A stretch of 64,000 bases of DNA from Psychrobacillus sp. INOP01 (GCF_018140925.1 NZ_CP073315.1:1240001-1304000); one strand, 5' to 3'; shown: positions 44,411 through 54,321, counted from the first letter of the stretch. The notes: generated from the sequence alone by a model not told the origin. Program-made: numbers and translations.

Positions 44411-44551
44411 TCAAACTCGATCCATATATAAAACTAGTAGTAGAACAATGCATAAAGTAATCGGCACCCCTACAAAAACGAGAGAGGCAAATAATGCTCC
44501 ACTATAAGATTCCCCGTGTTTTTTTACTTTTACTTCTTTATTGATCCCCAT
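44411..44551 (-). CDS. Small single-helix subunit of the heme-copper reductase
   Basis: A 46-residue protein with a charged N-terminus and one membrane helix (SLVFVGVPITLCIVLLLVLY). It resembles the small accessory subunit that precedes subunit II in ba3-type operons. AAGGAGG lies upstream of the ATG ending at 44551, so the longer frame up to 44605 is rejected. First gene of the operon. Confidence 0.75.
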   Translation of the reverse strand: MGINKEVKVKKHGESYSGALFASLVFVGVPITLCIVLLLVLYMDRV

Positions 44552-44585
44552 CTTTTTCGCCCTCCTTGAATTTCCTCTTACTCCT

Positions 44586-44629
44586 ATTCTAGTAACAAAA
44601 GGCAAACTAAAAAGTGTTCTAAATCACTT
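44586..44629 (-). promoter_or_regulatory. Crp/Fnr-type site and -10 of reductase operon
   Basis: AAGTGTTCTAAATCACTT at 44612-44629 has one change from AAGTGA-N6-TCACTT. Minus-strand TAGAAT at 44591-44586 lies at the same 29.5-bp offset. A second partial box, TGTGA-N6-ACACG, lies at 44635-44650. Confidence 0.65.
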
Positions 44630-44719
44630 GTACCTGTGATTTTGAACACGATGGGTGTTTTGTGTGATTTGGAATGCCTGGATAGCCCATAACGGATGAA
44701 CGATTTTATACCTACAAGA

Positions 44720-44766
44720 AAAAAAGCACTCGGTTACTGTTCACAAACAGTAACCGAGTGCTTTTC
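44720..44766. terminator. Strong bidirectional terminator
   Basis: AAAAGCACTCGGTTACTGT and its complement form a 19-bp perfect stem with a TCACAA loop and A/T runs on both sides. Confidence 0.9.
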
Positions 44767-44770
44767 TTTA

Positions 44771-45232
44771 TCATGGCACATATTTTTCTTCGATTTTAAC
44801 TACTACCTCATCTTTAACCGTTACATAATAAGGTCCTTTGACAGCTAATAAGTATGAGATAAACTCCTTTTCATCAACCGCTCTAGGCTCCGAAGGATTC
44901 TCTTGATTTACAAGTAAGAACTCTGCATCCTCGGCTAATTTAATGCTTGATTCTTCATTTGTTTCGTTATAAATAACAAATCCAGTAGGTAGATCTTTCT
45001 CCACATCTAACCCTAATTCCTTAATCCTATCCGTGTCCGATTCCTCGATCCATTCAACCTCATCCAAAGTGAGAGTTCTTGTAGATAGCTCATAATTAAT
45101 AATTTTTGCTAATTGTTCACCTGTTGATGTTGTTTCTTTTGGTGTTGTTTCTTCGGAACAGGCCCCTAACAAAATGACACTTAACATAACTAGAACAGCC
45201 ATGCTCCTACCGGTTTTTTTAAATAATTTCAT
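44771..45232 (-). CDS. Putative lipoprotein
   Basis: A 153-residue exported protein: signal peptide ending LLGAC, a Thr/Glu-rich linker and a compact C-terminal domain (TGFVIYNETNEESS, then PYYVTVKDEVVVKIEEKYVP). It resembles small Bacillales lipoproteins of unknown function. AGGAGAGG-type site upstream and a strong terminator behind it support a monocistronic gene. Confidence 0.7.
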   Translation of the reverse strand: MKLFKKTGRSMAVLVMLSVILLGACSEETTPKETTSTGEQLAKIINYELSTRTLTLDEVEWIEESDTDRIKELGLDVEKDLPTGFVIYNETNEESSIKLAEDAEFLLVNQENPSEPRAVDEKEFISYLLAVKGPYYVTVKDEVVVKIEEKYVP

Positions 45233-45344
45233 ACTGTAATACCTCTCCTTTATGAATTAGACCCATCTGCAAAATAAAAAGTTTCATTCCTTTTAATAAT
45301 TTACCAGGTCCTGTAGCAATTTACTCCGAACCATAAGATTTGCA

Positions 45345-45380
45345 TAAAAAAGTAGAGCACCGATATATTGGTAACTCTAC
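45345..45380 (-). terminator. Terminator of SDR gene
   Basis: GTAGAG pairs with CTCTAC with an inner ACC/GGT pair, followed on the minus strand by TTTTTTATG. Confidence 0.75.
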
Positions 45381-45396
45381 CTCTATATGAAAGATA

Positions 45397-46182
45397 TTAA
45401 ATTTCCATTTGCCAACGTTCCTGCTGAGCTTGCTTCGCTTTTTGTTCAGTTTCCTTTGGATGCATAGTGCGAAACTTATGATGGTCTGCAGGTATGATTT
45501 CTATCATTTTTTCAATCATATCCTTGGGATCAAATTGGTTTTTTAACTGCTCTTCCTGTTTTTTCATATCTTCCTTGTTCGTGAAATTGCTCTCTTCATC
45601 ATACCATTTGTATTTTTCCTCGGCACTTCTATCGTTGAATCCTGTATTATATGGTCCAGGGTTTATAGTCGCCACTTGTACTCCAAACTCTTTTAACTCT
45701 TTTTCCAATGTCTTGGCTATCCCTTCGATTGCATGCTTCGTAGCAGTATATGGACCTACATATGGTGTCGCTGATACACCTGCAATAGAACTCATAAAGA
45801 CTATCTTTCCACTTCCCTGACTCACGAATTTCTTAGCAGCAATCTGTACAGTTTCTAAAGTAGCGAAAACGTTTACCTCAAACAATGCACGAAATCGATC
45901 CATCGGTACCTCTCCTAGTGGGCCACCTTCATTGATAGCTGCATTTGCAACAAAAATATCAAATTCATAATCTTCCATTTGATCACGGTCACGTTCATTT
46001 GTAATATCCATCTTGAATATTTCCATATTTAAACCTAACTCGTTGGCTTCTCGCAACAGGTCGGTTTTTTGAGCAGTATTTTCTGTTGTAGCAATTAACC
46101 GATGACCCTTCTTTGCAAGACCAATTGCAGCACCTCTTCCAAGTCCACTACCTGCACCTGTGATAAAAATAGTTTTACTCAT
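45397..46182 (-). CDS. Short-chain dehydrogenase/reductase
   Basis: A 261-residue NAD(P)-dependent oxidoreductase. The cofactor motif is TGAGSGLGRG (about 7-16), the catalytic Ser is in FMSSIAG and the Tyr/Lys pair is YTATK (about 148-152). The C-terminal extension with EEKYKWYDEESNF is a feature of classical SDRs acting on sugars or small carbonyls; the substrate is unknown. AGGAGGAAT precedes the ATG. Confidence 0.88.
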   Translation of the reverse strand: MSKTIFITGAGSGLGRGAAIGLAKKGHRLIATTENTAQKTDLLREANELGLNMEIFKMDITNERDRDQMEDYEFDIFVANAAINEGGPLGEVPMDRFRALFEVNVFATLETVQIAAKKFVSQGSGKIVFMSSIAGVSATPYVGPYTATKHAIEGIAKTLEKELKEFGVQVATINPGPYNTGFNDRSAEEKYKWYDEESNFTNKEDMKKQEEQLKNQFDPKDMIEKMIEIIPADHHKFRTMHPKETEQKAKQAQQERWQMEI

Positions 46183-46253
46183 TTTTATTCCTCCTACATA
46201 AGTGTCTTCTATTTTCTGTTCCCTACCAGAAATAAATAAAACACTCCTTCCAT

Positions 46254-47033
46254 TTAAATAGTTAAACGAACTATATAGCGTGAAAAGGTTATAGGTAGTC
46301 CTTGCTTTGTACTATTTTTTTCAAATATTTTCGTAATTTCCGAGAAATTTTCTTTCTTTAGCCTTTCAAAAACCGATGCTGTTTGACCAAAGCAGCGTAT
46401 TTTTAATACATCTATAGGGGAATGCAGATATTCTGTACTTGTTACATGTTCGAGTTCAGCGGAAGTGAAGCTACTAATCTCCAGTTGTTGATATATTTTA
46501 TTTAATATTGGTGTTCCAAAAGAGTGATCAAATAGATTTGGAAAAATTAAAGGAAGCTCTTTTGCGGATCCATCACCGGGATGAAGCCCGAGAATTGTTC
46601 CTCCCTTCATTACTACTTTTGAAAGGGCTGGATATGCAGAAGTAGGTCCCTTTCGAATGTATGCGCATTCAAACTCGTCTTTTTCAAAAGGTAATCCCTG
46701 TTTTGTATTTCCAACAATGAATGAAAGATTCGACTTTTCATTTACCTTTGCAACTTCTAGGAAATTTTCGGTTACATCAAACCCTACTATCTCTTTTGCA
46801 ATTGAACTACACTGAAGGGTGAATTCTCCATGTCCACAACCAACGTCCAAAACTTTTCTGTCTTTAACCATCTTCCTTACTTCTTCATCAAACATAGATT
46901 CTCCATTAGGCTTAGTATGTGTAGAGTTCCAAGTATATGTATAAATACGCTGTAACTCAGAAAGTTGTTGATACCATTCGATGGAATGCGGTGATAACCA
47001 ACCTAAGAAGGTTGTTGGATTATATAATGTCAT
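46254..47033 (-). CDS. SAM-dependent methyltransferase
   Basis: A 259-residue class I methyltransferase with motif I VLDVGCGHGEFTLQCSS (about 57-73) and motif VGFDVTENFLEVAK. The N-terminus NPTTFLGWLSPHSIEWYQQL resembles RlmA-type or small-molecule methyltransferases. AAGGAGG precedes the ATG ending at 47033; the gene overlaps the upstream membrane-protein gene by 14 bp. Substrate unknown. Confidence 0.83.
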   Translation of the reverse strand: MTLYNPTTFLGWLSPHSIEWYQQLSELQRIYTYTWNSTHTKPNGESMFDEEVRKMVKDRKVLDVGCGHGEFTLQCSSIAKEIVGFDVTENFLEVAKVNEKSNLSFIVGNTKQGLPFEKDEFECAYIRKGPTSAYPALSKVVMKGGTILGLHPGDGSAKELPLIFPNLFDHSFGTPILNKIYQQLEISSFTSAELEHVTSTEYLHSPIDVLKIRCFGQTASVFERLKKENFSEITKIFEKNSTKQGLPITFSRYIVRLTI

Positions 47034-47724
47034 TATTAACCTCCTTATTCTCTTTAAAGAAAAACCATAAACAAATAAATACAATAAAAGCAACAAATTC
47101 TAGTGATAAAATATACCATGGATAAGGACCTAATAAATCCAATAAGCTTCCACCTCTCGGTTTTTCCCGTAAAAACATATAATTGCCTTCAACTAAAAAA
47201 TTTATAGCAACAAGGAAGGGTAGCAATATGTTTAACGTTATCATCGTCTGGATAACCCCTTTAAAGGTTGGCCTGTAACCTTTAACCCACGTAAAATAAA
47301 GAGCAGTTAAGATGATTCCAAAATGCGTGTAGAAGAAATGGAAGAACCTAAAATGTGGAAAGTTAATATCCAAAACCGGTGTGGCAACTGCTTGAATAGC
47401 TCCCCCAATTCCAGCGTAAAAAACAAATGGATAGAGTTTCTTGTTCCCAGTCCACAATAAAACAATCGTTACGATCAAACTAATACTACATAGTTCAAAT
47501 GGTAATGAGTTGCCCCAATCCCATCTTCCTGTTTGAACAAGCCATATATAATAACAGCCGTCTATTATAAATAATGTAAGACCAAAAAAACGTTCAATGA
47601 GATGGACTTTCTGGTGTTGAATAGACAATCTTTTTCTACTGAAAAATAACAGAAGGATTAGTAAACATAAAGTAATTATTGAACTTATATGTACTGCTGA
47701 AAACATTTCAAAGGCAGATTCCAA
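47020..47724 (-). CDS. YwaF/TIGR02206 family membrane protein
   Basis: About 234 residues with seven membrane segments. Landmarks are FEMFSAVHISSIITLCLLIL, LPFELCSISLIVTIVLL and HFRFFHFFYTHFGI, all typical of TIGR02206 proteins of unknown function. The start is taken as TTG at 47724, because GGAGG lies 7 nt upstream; a GTG at 47739 is in front of that site. Coupled to the methyltransferase gene. Confidence 0.85.
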   Translation of the reverse strand: MESAFEMFSAVHISSIITLCLLILLLFFSRKRLSIQHQKVHLIERFFGLTLFIIDGCYYIWLVQTGRWDWGNSLPFELCSISLIVTIVLLWTGNKKLYPFVFYAGIGGAIQAVATPVLDINFPHFRFFHFFYTHFGIILTALYFTWVKGYRPTFKGVIQTMITLNILLPFLVAINFLVEGNYMFLREKPRGGSLLDLLGPYPWYILSLEFVAFIVFICLWFFFKENKEVNNDII

Positions 47725-47798
47725 TCTTTTCCCTCCCACTTTGAGTCTATTAATATTCGGGTGAAGCCTTTGGATTTCCTCTACATAAAAGTTGGGAT

Positions 47799-47832
47799 AA
47801 AAAAGCTACTTGATTCATCATCTAGTAGCTTT
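47799..47832 (-). terminator. Terminator behind the GGDEF pseudogene
   Basis: AAAGCTACT pairs with AAGTAGCTTT on the minus strand, followed by TTTATCCC. Confidence 0.75.
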
Positions 47833-47834
47833 CA

Positions 47835-48401
47835 TCATTTGAACTTAATTTTCACATTATTACGTCCAGTCGATTTTGCTTTAAATAGCTCCTCTCCTGC
47901 CATAGATAACATTTCAGCCTTATCCTTAAACTGGCTCAAAAAACCATGAACGCCGCCAACACTGATAGTTACTTGAAAGGAATGCTGCTCCCAACAAAAT
48001 AATAAGCTTAAGTGTTCGATAGACTCTTTCAAGGTCTCTGTAAATTGAGCAAATTCTTCTGGATTAATATCCGTTAAAAAACAAACAAACTCATCTCCAC
48101 CCAAACTGCCTAAAATCCCTTCATGATCACCCAAAACTACTTTCATACAATCAGCAACTTGCTTTAGGCAATGATCCCCTTCTATATGACCGTGAAAATC
48201 ATTATAGTTTTTAAAATGATCAATTTCGATCATACAAAGTGCAACTTGTATATCTTCTCTTCTCTCATCTAGCACATCTTTAAAGTACTTGGTCACGTAT
48301 TTAAGGTTTGGGAGCCGTGTCTAATTATCATAGAAATCTTCTTCATTTAGATGCAAATTCGTTTTTTGATAATCTTCCAACATAGATGTACTATGTCGCA
48401 T
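47835..48401 (-). pseudogene. GGDEF-domain gene broken by an amber codon
   Basis: From ATG 48401 the frame reads MRHSTSMLEDYQKTNLHLNE and EDFYDN, meets TAG at 48323-48321, then continues as TRLPNLKYVTKYFKDVLDER into a full GGDEF domain. Diguanylate cyclases have [DN]-x-L-T-x-L-P-N here, so a Leu codon (TTG) became TAG. The rest is well kept: IEIDHFKNYND metal site and SLGGDEF. The usual inhibitory RxxD site is absent. A GTG at 48296 could allow a shorter product, lacking the domain's first strand. Confidence 0.75.
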
Positions 48402-48667
48402 TAGCCTAGATGCCCCTTTCTCCTTCGTTTATTCTCTCATTCTTAAACTAATCTTATATTCAGTCTATTTAAATAGCAATATTATTCTAGACAAAAGGAA
48501 CCTAGCTTTAATATATACAATTGCATTCCCTTCATGATCTTTTTAACTTTTAGTTAAGTTTACGAATTTATTATCTCAAAGCCGAAATTGTAATTCCAAT
48601 TGATAGGACGTATCCATTTGTATATTTTAAACCATACTAATGTTCATTATGGAAAAAGGGTGAAAGC

Positions 48668-50230
48668 ATGAAGCGTAAAATACTTGTATCCGTTATCGTA
48701 TTCATTTTTCTAATGGTTGTTCTAGTAATGGCCTTTTCAATGTCACCTACGAAAAAAATTAACGAAACTGTTGTCAATGAAACGAAAAAACCAGTCATAC
48801 TCATCACTGTCGATTCTATTATGAGTCAGCCGCTCCAAAAAGCCATTCAAGAAGGAAAGGCCCCTGCCTTTTCATTTTTAATAAACAACGGACAATTCCA
48901 CCCTGAAGTAATTAGCTCATATCCTACAATGTCCGTGACGATCGATAGCACTGTATTGACTGGTACTTATGCAGATCAGCATAAGATTCCAGGTCTTATT
49001 TGGTTTAAGGAAGATGAAAATCGTGTTATTAGTTATGGGAGCGGTCTGAGTGAAATTTGGAATCTTGGAGTGAAAAATGTTGCTCTTGATAGTATTTTTC
49101 ATCTAAACGAAGAACATTTGAGCAAAAATGTTCAGACCATTCATGAAGAGCTTTCAACCAATAATATTCAATCTGCCTCTATTAATGGTATTTTATATCG
49201 TGGAAGTTTCCACCACCCATTAAATATTCCTAAGCTTATATCTGCAATGGGACTTCTACCGAATGATATAGATATCAATGGACCCTTCTTACTTTCTTTG
49301 GGTACATTATCTCAATATAATCCTGAAAATAATCACCACAAGTTGGCATGGCAAAGAATGGGTGTAAACAACCAATTTACGGTTAACGAGTTGAAATTCT
49401 TGATCGAACAAAATAAGTTGCCTGCATTTACACTCGCTTATCTACCAGATGCAGATAAGGATTTACATACAAACGGACCAGATGATATAAAAGCGATTGA
49501 AAAAGCAGATCAGTCTCTTCAAGAGCTATTAAATTCTTATTCAAATTGGGAGGAAGCGATTGAACAGGCAATTTGGATAGTTCATGGAGATAGTTCTCAA
49601 TCTACGGTTATGCAGGATAAAAATGCTTCTCTTATCGATTTAAATGATTTGTTGAAGGACTATACCTTTTGGGAACGTGAAAACACGAATGGCGAAATTG
49701 CGATTGCGATTAACGAGCGAATGGCGTACATTAACTTAAATGAAGAAAGCATTGAGTTTTCAGAGGTAGTAAAGAGATTAAAAGTGGAGGAGCGCATTGG
49801 TTTTGTTGCATGGAAAGAGGGAGAAACAAACTACGTCATTTCTCCGCAATCCAATAAGGAGTTTGCATTTTCTCCGAAAGGTCCGTACAAGGATATATAC
49901 AATCAATCGTGGAAGTTAGATGGAGATCATTCCATTTTAAATTTATCGATTGATAGCGAGGAGCATATCGAATATGGCGACTATCCGGATGCCCTCGCCA
50001 GGCTTTACGGTGCCTTACATTCACATGAAGGTAGATTCATTATTGTAGATGCAAAGCCACAATATGAATTCATCGCAAAACATAGTCATGATCATGCAGG
50101 AGGAGGAGCACATGGTTCTTTACACAAATTCGATTCTGTTGTCCCATTGATAATCGCTGGGACTAATGAAAAACCAGAATACAATAGACTAGTGGACTTT
50201 AAAAAATGGATTCTTAGAATAACCAAATGA
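48668..50230 (+). CDS. Membrane-anchored alkaline-phosphatase-superfamily hydrolase
   Basis: A 520-residue protein with an N-terminal membrane anchor (about 5-24) and an outward-facing phosphodiesterase/nucleotide-pyrophosphatase-like domain. Metal residues are visible in ILITVDSIMS (first Asp), the nucleophile Thr in SSYPTMSVTID, and DHAGGGAHGSLHKFDSVVP near the end. Substrate unknown; teichoic acid or nucleotide hydrolysis are options. AAAAGGGTG precedes the ATG. The gap 48402-48667 shows no other gene. Confidence 0.8.
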   Translation: MKRKILVSVIVFIFLMVVLVMAFSMSPTKKINETVVNETKKPVILITVDSIMSQPLQKAIQEGKAPAFSFLINNGQFHPEVISSYPTMSVTIDSTVLTGTYADQHKIPGLIWFKEDENRVISYGSGLSEIWNLGVKNVALDSIFHLNEEHLSKNVQTIHEELSTNNIQSASINGILYRGSFHHPLNIPKLISAMGLLPNDIDINGPFLLSLGTLSQYNPENNHHKLAWQRMGVNNQFTVNELKFLIEQNKLPAFTLAYLPDADKDLHTNGPDDIKAIEKADQSLQELLNSYSNWEEAIEQAIWIVHGDSSQSTVMQDKNASLIDLNDLLKDYTFWERENTNGEIAIAINERMAYINLNEESIEFSEVVKRLKVEERIGFVAWKEGETNYVISPQSNKEFAFSPKGPYKDIYNQSWKLDGDHSILNLSIDSEEHIEYGDYPDALARLYGALHSHEGRFIIVDAKPQYEFIAKHSHDHAGGGAHGSLHKFDSVVPLIIAGTNEKPEYNRLVDFKKWILRITK

Positions 50231-50245
50231 ATACTTGATGTAGGG

Positions 50246-50366
50246 CACCAGTTTCTAAAATAGTACTGAATAGTTTTCAAATTGTGTGGATACCAGTACC
50301 AACAATACTGTATTTCTTTTCTGATGATTCTAAAACGCAAAAATACTTTTGAACTGGTGCTTCCAT
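50246..50366. repeat. Long-range inverted repeat in intergenic region
   Basis: GGCACCAGTT near 50246 is complementary to AACTGGTGC near 50355-50365, with additional nested complementarity (ATACCAGTA and TACTGTAT inside). The total is about 120 bp between two gene ends. It could be a large terminator or a small non-autonomous element. Confidence 0.35.
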
Positions 50367-50437
50367 ATTTTCTGTTCCTGCTTATATAGGCTAACTACTC
50401 TATCACTCAACAGCGGGGTAAAACTCAAGTATACCTG

Positions 50438-51661
50438 TTATTTTTGGTGTTGTTTTAACCATTCCATTGCGACGTTAGCATGTAAAGCTGCACCGTACTT
50501 AAAGATATCCTCATTTTGATGCATACGAGGATTGTGAACTGGTGCTTCTCCCACTTTGCCTGTACCTAAAACAACAAATGCAGAAGGTACTTCTTGAGAG
50601 ATATAGGAAAAATCTTCAGAACCACTCATTACACCCTCATCTACAATATTATCTTTCCCAATGACTTCTTCTAGGGAAGGCATTATTTCTTCAACGAATT
50701 CAGGGTCATTAAATGTCGTTGGTGTATGGAATTCAATTGTATTGTACTCTCCGCGCCATCCTTTTACTACATGGTCAATCATTTCAGGAATTCGTTTACA
50801 TAAATGATCTCGTGCTTCCTGATCATAACTACGCATATTTCCTTGTAAAACTGCCTTATCGGGAATTATATTTGTAACTATACCACCGTTCATTGCACCT
50901 ACCGAAAATGTCACACTTGCATTTGGTGGTGCTTCACGAGTAAATAATAGATTCAAACTTGTGTAAAGCTGGTTCATAATCATGTTGGCATCAATTGTTT
51001 TATGTGGTTGCGAACTATGCCCACCACTTCCTTGAATTTCAACAATATACGTATCCATTGCTTGTGAAAAAGTACCTTTATGGACGGATAAAGTTCCAGC
51101 TTGTTGATCTGGCATTATATGAATACCAAAAGCAGTGTCCACTTTAGGATTCTCAAGTAAACCATCATCAATCATTAACTTTGAACCATAACCCCACTCT
51201 TCACCAGGTTGGAACATTAATTTAACTGTACCTTTTAGCTCTGCCTCATTATCCTTCAATATTTGAGCAGCACCTAATAGCATAGCAGCATGCGAGTCAT
51301 GACCACAAGCATGCATTAAACCAGGATTTTTTGATTTGAATTCTGATTCAACTTCCTCTTCAATTGGTAATGCATCCATATCCGCACGTAGAAGAATACA
51401 AGGTTCCCCCTGACCAATGATAGCCACAACTCCTGTACAATTGTCCTGTTTCCCAAATCCCGCTTTAGCATACTTTTCTTTAATTTCTGCTGGTATAACT
51501 CCACACGGTTTATGCTCAATTCCCATTTCATCAAGACGTTGTTGAATATATTTTTGTGTGTTTGGAAGCTCGAAACCAATTTCTGGATACTGATGTAAAT
51601 AACGGCGATCTTTAATAAGCTGTTCTTCATTCTTTTTTGAAGCTTGTAGAATACTATTCAT
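50438..51661 (-). CDS. M20D-family amidohydrolase
   Basis: Metal-dependent amidohydrolase of the IAA-amino acid hydrolase/N-acyl-amino-acid amidohydrolase type. The metal-site signature HACGHDSHAAMLLGAA is present (about 96-111), with FQPGEEWGYGS and GSEDFSYISQEVPSAF also conserved. 407 residues from the ATG ending at 51661 (AGAGGAG upstream). Last gene of a five-gene minus-strand cluster with a YfcC-type transporter, a GntR regulator and two further M20 enzymes. Confidence 0.9.
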   Translation of the reverse strand: MNSILQASKKNEEQLIKDRRYLHQYPEIGFELPNTQKYIQQRLDEMGIEHKPCGVIPAEIKEKYAKAGFGKQDNCTGVVAIIGQGEPCILLRADMDALPIEEEVESEFKSKNPGLMHACGHDSHAAMLLGAAQILKDNEAELKGTVKLMFQPGEEWGYGSKLMIDDGLLENPKVDTAFGIHIMPDQQAGTLSVHKGTFSQAMDTYIVEIQGSGGHSSQPHKTIDANMIMNQLYTSLNLLFTREAPPNASVTFSVGAMNGGIVTNIIPDKAVLQGNMRSYDQEARDHLCKRIPEMIDHVVKGWRGEYNTIEFHTPTTFNDPEFVEEIMPSLEEVIGKDNIVDEGVMSGSEDFSYISQEVPSAFVVLGTGKVGEAPVHNPRMHQNEDIFKYGAALHANVAMEWLKQHQK

Positions 51662-51751
51662 ATAGACATCTCCTCTAATAATCTTTATGTTAAATATATT
51701 AATAGACATACGACAATTCTGATAAAATCATCTAGGTTTGTAAAACGTCTT

Positions 51752-53164
51752 TTAGAACGGTCCTAATCCAATATAATGAGCAACTAAAATCAAGATAAAT
51801 GCTGCAAAATGTAGTAACATAAATAATTTCAATGAGAATTTAATCCAATCTGCATAGTTCACATTAGACATTCCAAGTGCAGCCATTAAACCGCCAGAAG
51901 TCGGCCACAAATAGTTCGTAAAACCATCACCAAATTGGTAAACTACCACCATTACTTGCTGATTAATTCCAAGTATTTTTCCTAAAGGTCCCATAATAGG
52001 CATTAAGATCATTGCTTTTCCACTGCCGGAAACTACAAAGAAATTGAAGAAAATAACAACGAGGAAGAGAACTAGTAAAGTGACAACAGTGCCAGTGTTA
52101 TTCAACACTCCAGATAATGAATGGACTGCTGTATCAATTATTTGAGCTTGGTCCATCAAAATCATGACTGATCGAGCAAAACCGATAGCTAGTCCTGTTG
52201 GCAGAAGTCTTGCTGCACCAGTTCCAAATATAACCGCTGCTTCACTCGGATTGATCCTTAAAACAACTACTAAGAATACTGCATAGACTGCATAGATAGC
52301 AGATAATTCTGGCATTCCCCAACCGAGTTCAATAGCACCAAATGCACCACCTACTAAAACGACAACTAAACCTAATAATGCAATTTTTCGTGATAGCGTA
52401 AACTCTTCTTCCTCATACTCTGCTTTATTCGCTTCTTTTAACTGTTTTATATATTCTGTAGCTACAATACTCTTACTTGGATCTGCTTTTGTTTTCTTAG
52501 CATAACGAAGAATATATAAAATAGAGATTACTAGAAAGATTGCTAAAGATATGAGACGAAATACAACACCAGAATAAATCGGTAACCCTACAATTGTTTG
52601 ACTAACTCCTGTAGTATAGAAGTTTACCGCACCTGCTGAAAAACCTATCGCTAAACCAATAGTCGAAGTTGCAAAACCCGTGATTCGGTCATATCCCATA
52701 CCCATTACTACAGCCATTGCTAATGGGATAAAAGGAATACCCCCTTCTCCGAAACCAATTGTTCCCATAATGGAAAACAGCGTTATTAATGCAATAATTA
52801 CTAACTTTTCTTTTCCTTCAGCAACCCTCAATAACGTATGTATACCTGCTGCAATTGCTCCTGATTTTTCAAGAATATAAAGAGCTCCGCTTGCAAAAAG
52901 TAGCATCACAATGATGTCTGCCGATTGAACAACCCCGTTATGTAAAGCTGTAAAGAAATCCATAAATCCTATTGAGTTTGCCTGATCCACATACTCAAAT
53001 TTTTCTGTGTTCAGTTCTGTTATCCCTGTATTTGGATTTTGTACTCTTTCGTACTGTCCACTCGGCACAACCCACGATAGTGCCACTACTAATAGCATTA
53101 CAAGGATGAACATTATATATACATGAGGAAAATTAAACCCTTTTCTTTTTTCCTTAGTTGACAT
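51752..53164 (-). CDS. YfcC/DcuC-family transporter
   Basis: A 470-residue permease with about 12 membrane segments, of the YfcC (C4-dicarboxylate/basic amino-acid-type) family. Hallmarks are FPHVYIMFILVMLLVVALSWVVPSG, TIGFGEGGIPFIPLAMAVVM and the C-terminal GLMAALGMSNVNYADWIKF. GGGAGG precedes the ATG ending at 53164. Flanked by M20 peptidase genes, it probably imports acylated amino acids or dipeptides; this is inference. Confidence 0.85.
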   Translation of the reverse strand: MSTKEKRKGFNFPHVYIMFILVMLLVVALSWVVPSGQYERVQNPNTGITELNTEKFEYVDQANSIGFMDFFTALHNGVVQSADIIVMLLFASGALYILEKSGAIAAGIHTLLRVAEGKEKLVIIALITLFSIMGTIGFGEGGIPFIPLAMAVVMGMGYDRITGFATSTIGLAIGFSAGAVNFYTTGVSQTIVGLPIYSGVVFRLISLAIFLVISILYILRYAKKTKADPSKSIVATEYIKQLKEANKAEYEEEEFTLSRKIALLGLVVVLVGGAFGAIELGWGMPELSAIYAVYAVFLVVVLRINPSEAAVIFGTGAARLLPTGLAIGFARSVMILMDQAQIIDTAVHSLSGVLNNTGTVVTLLVLFLVVIFFNFFVVSGSGKAMILMPIMGPLGKILGINQQVMVVVYQFGDGFTNYLWPTSGGLMAALGMSNVNYADWIKFSLKLFMLLHFAAFILILVAHYIGLGPF

Positions 53165-53205
53165 GATAAATCCTCCCAATCTCCCACCCTAAATATTGTG
53201 CAATA

Positions 53206-54321
53206 TTACAATTCAGCTAATCCCTTGAAAAGTTCAACCCCTGTTTCAATGAGTTCGTCACGGAAATCAAATTCATTTGTATGAACATGTGGGTAATCTT
53301 CTCCGTTTCCAATTAAGCAATACGCCCCCTTTGTTAACTTTGTATAGTGACCAAAGTCTTCAGAACCTCGAAAAGCCTCATTTTGTTCAACTAATTCAAT
53401 GCCTTTTGATTTTGCAACTAACCGAATCTTTTCAGCGCTTTCTTTGTGGTTTACAGTTTCCGGGAATTCATCGTTATAATAGAAACTTACTTTTAATCCG
53501 TGTTCCTCTCCTTGAGCTTTAGCAAAATTTTCAAGGTTTTCTTGAAGCCGATCTAACTCATCTTCGTAAAGGGCACGAATGGTCATACGAAGATCTCCTT
53601 CTGATGCAGCAATACCAAAAGCTCTTTCACCAACATCGATTTGTACAACTGTGCACAGAATAAGACCTTTATTTATTTCTGGAGATGTGAATTCAGAAAC
53701 CTTTTGAATAATATTAGCAATCGCCAAAGATGGATTATTCCCTGTTTCTGGTTGACTTGCATGGGCAGGAGAACCTTCCAAATGTATAGTCATCCCTTTA
53801 GATGCACAAAAACTTGTACCATCGATAATTCCTACAGATTTATAAGGAAAACCACTCATATTATGGTAAGCGAAAATTTCATCAATATTATGTTCCTTAA
53901 TAAGATCAACACATTGAATTGCGCCATCACCAGTTTCTTCAGCAGGTTGGAAGAGGAAAAATATATTTTTGTCTGCGCCCTTTTGATTAATTTCAAGTGC
54001 AAATCCAGCTAGTGTTGCTGCGTGGCCATCATGACCACATTTATGTGCTTTTCCTGGAAATTGAGAAGCCCATGGAAGATCGATAACTTCATCCATTGGA
54101 AGTGCATCAAAATCTGCACGGAATGCAATGCTTGGTTTATCTATGCCTGCCCGATAAATCGCATAGAACCAATTCCCTTTATCTACAATTTCAAGGCTTG
54201 TATGCGTTTTCAAAAAATCTATCAAATGTTTTTTTGTCCATATCTCTTCGTTAGAGAGTTCAGGATGTTGATGCAATTCATGTCGTAATTTTTTCGCTAA
54301 TTCAAAATTTTTATTTTCCAC
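53206..54321 (-). CDS. M20-family amidohydrolase, paralogue A
   Basis: A 371-residue metal amidohydrolase. The signature KCGHDGHAATLAGFALE, the HxxE-type FQPAEETGDGA and RGSEDFGHYTKLTKGAYCLIG are intact. It is closely similar along its whole length to the gene at 55150-56265, which points to local duplication. It ends shortly before the transporter gene. Confidence 0.9.
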   Translation of the reverse strand: MENKNFELAKKLRHELHQHPELSNEEIWTKKHLIDFLKTHTSLEIVDKGNWFYAIYRAGIDKPSIAFRADFDALPMDEVIDLPWASQFPGKAHKCGHDGHAATLAGFALEINQKGADKNIFFLFQPAEETGDGAIQCVDLIKEHNIDEIFAYHNMSGFPYKSVGIIDGTSFCASKGMTIHLEGSPAHASQPETGNNPSLAIANIIQKVSEFTSPEINKGLILCTVVQIDVGERAFGIAASEGDLRMTIRALYEDELDRLQENLENFAKAQGEEHGLKVSFYYNDEFPETVNHKESAEKIRLVAKSKGIELVEQNEAFRGSEDFGHYTKLTKGAYCLIGNGEDYPHVHTNEFDFRDELIETGVELFKGLAEL

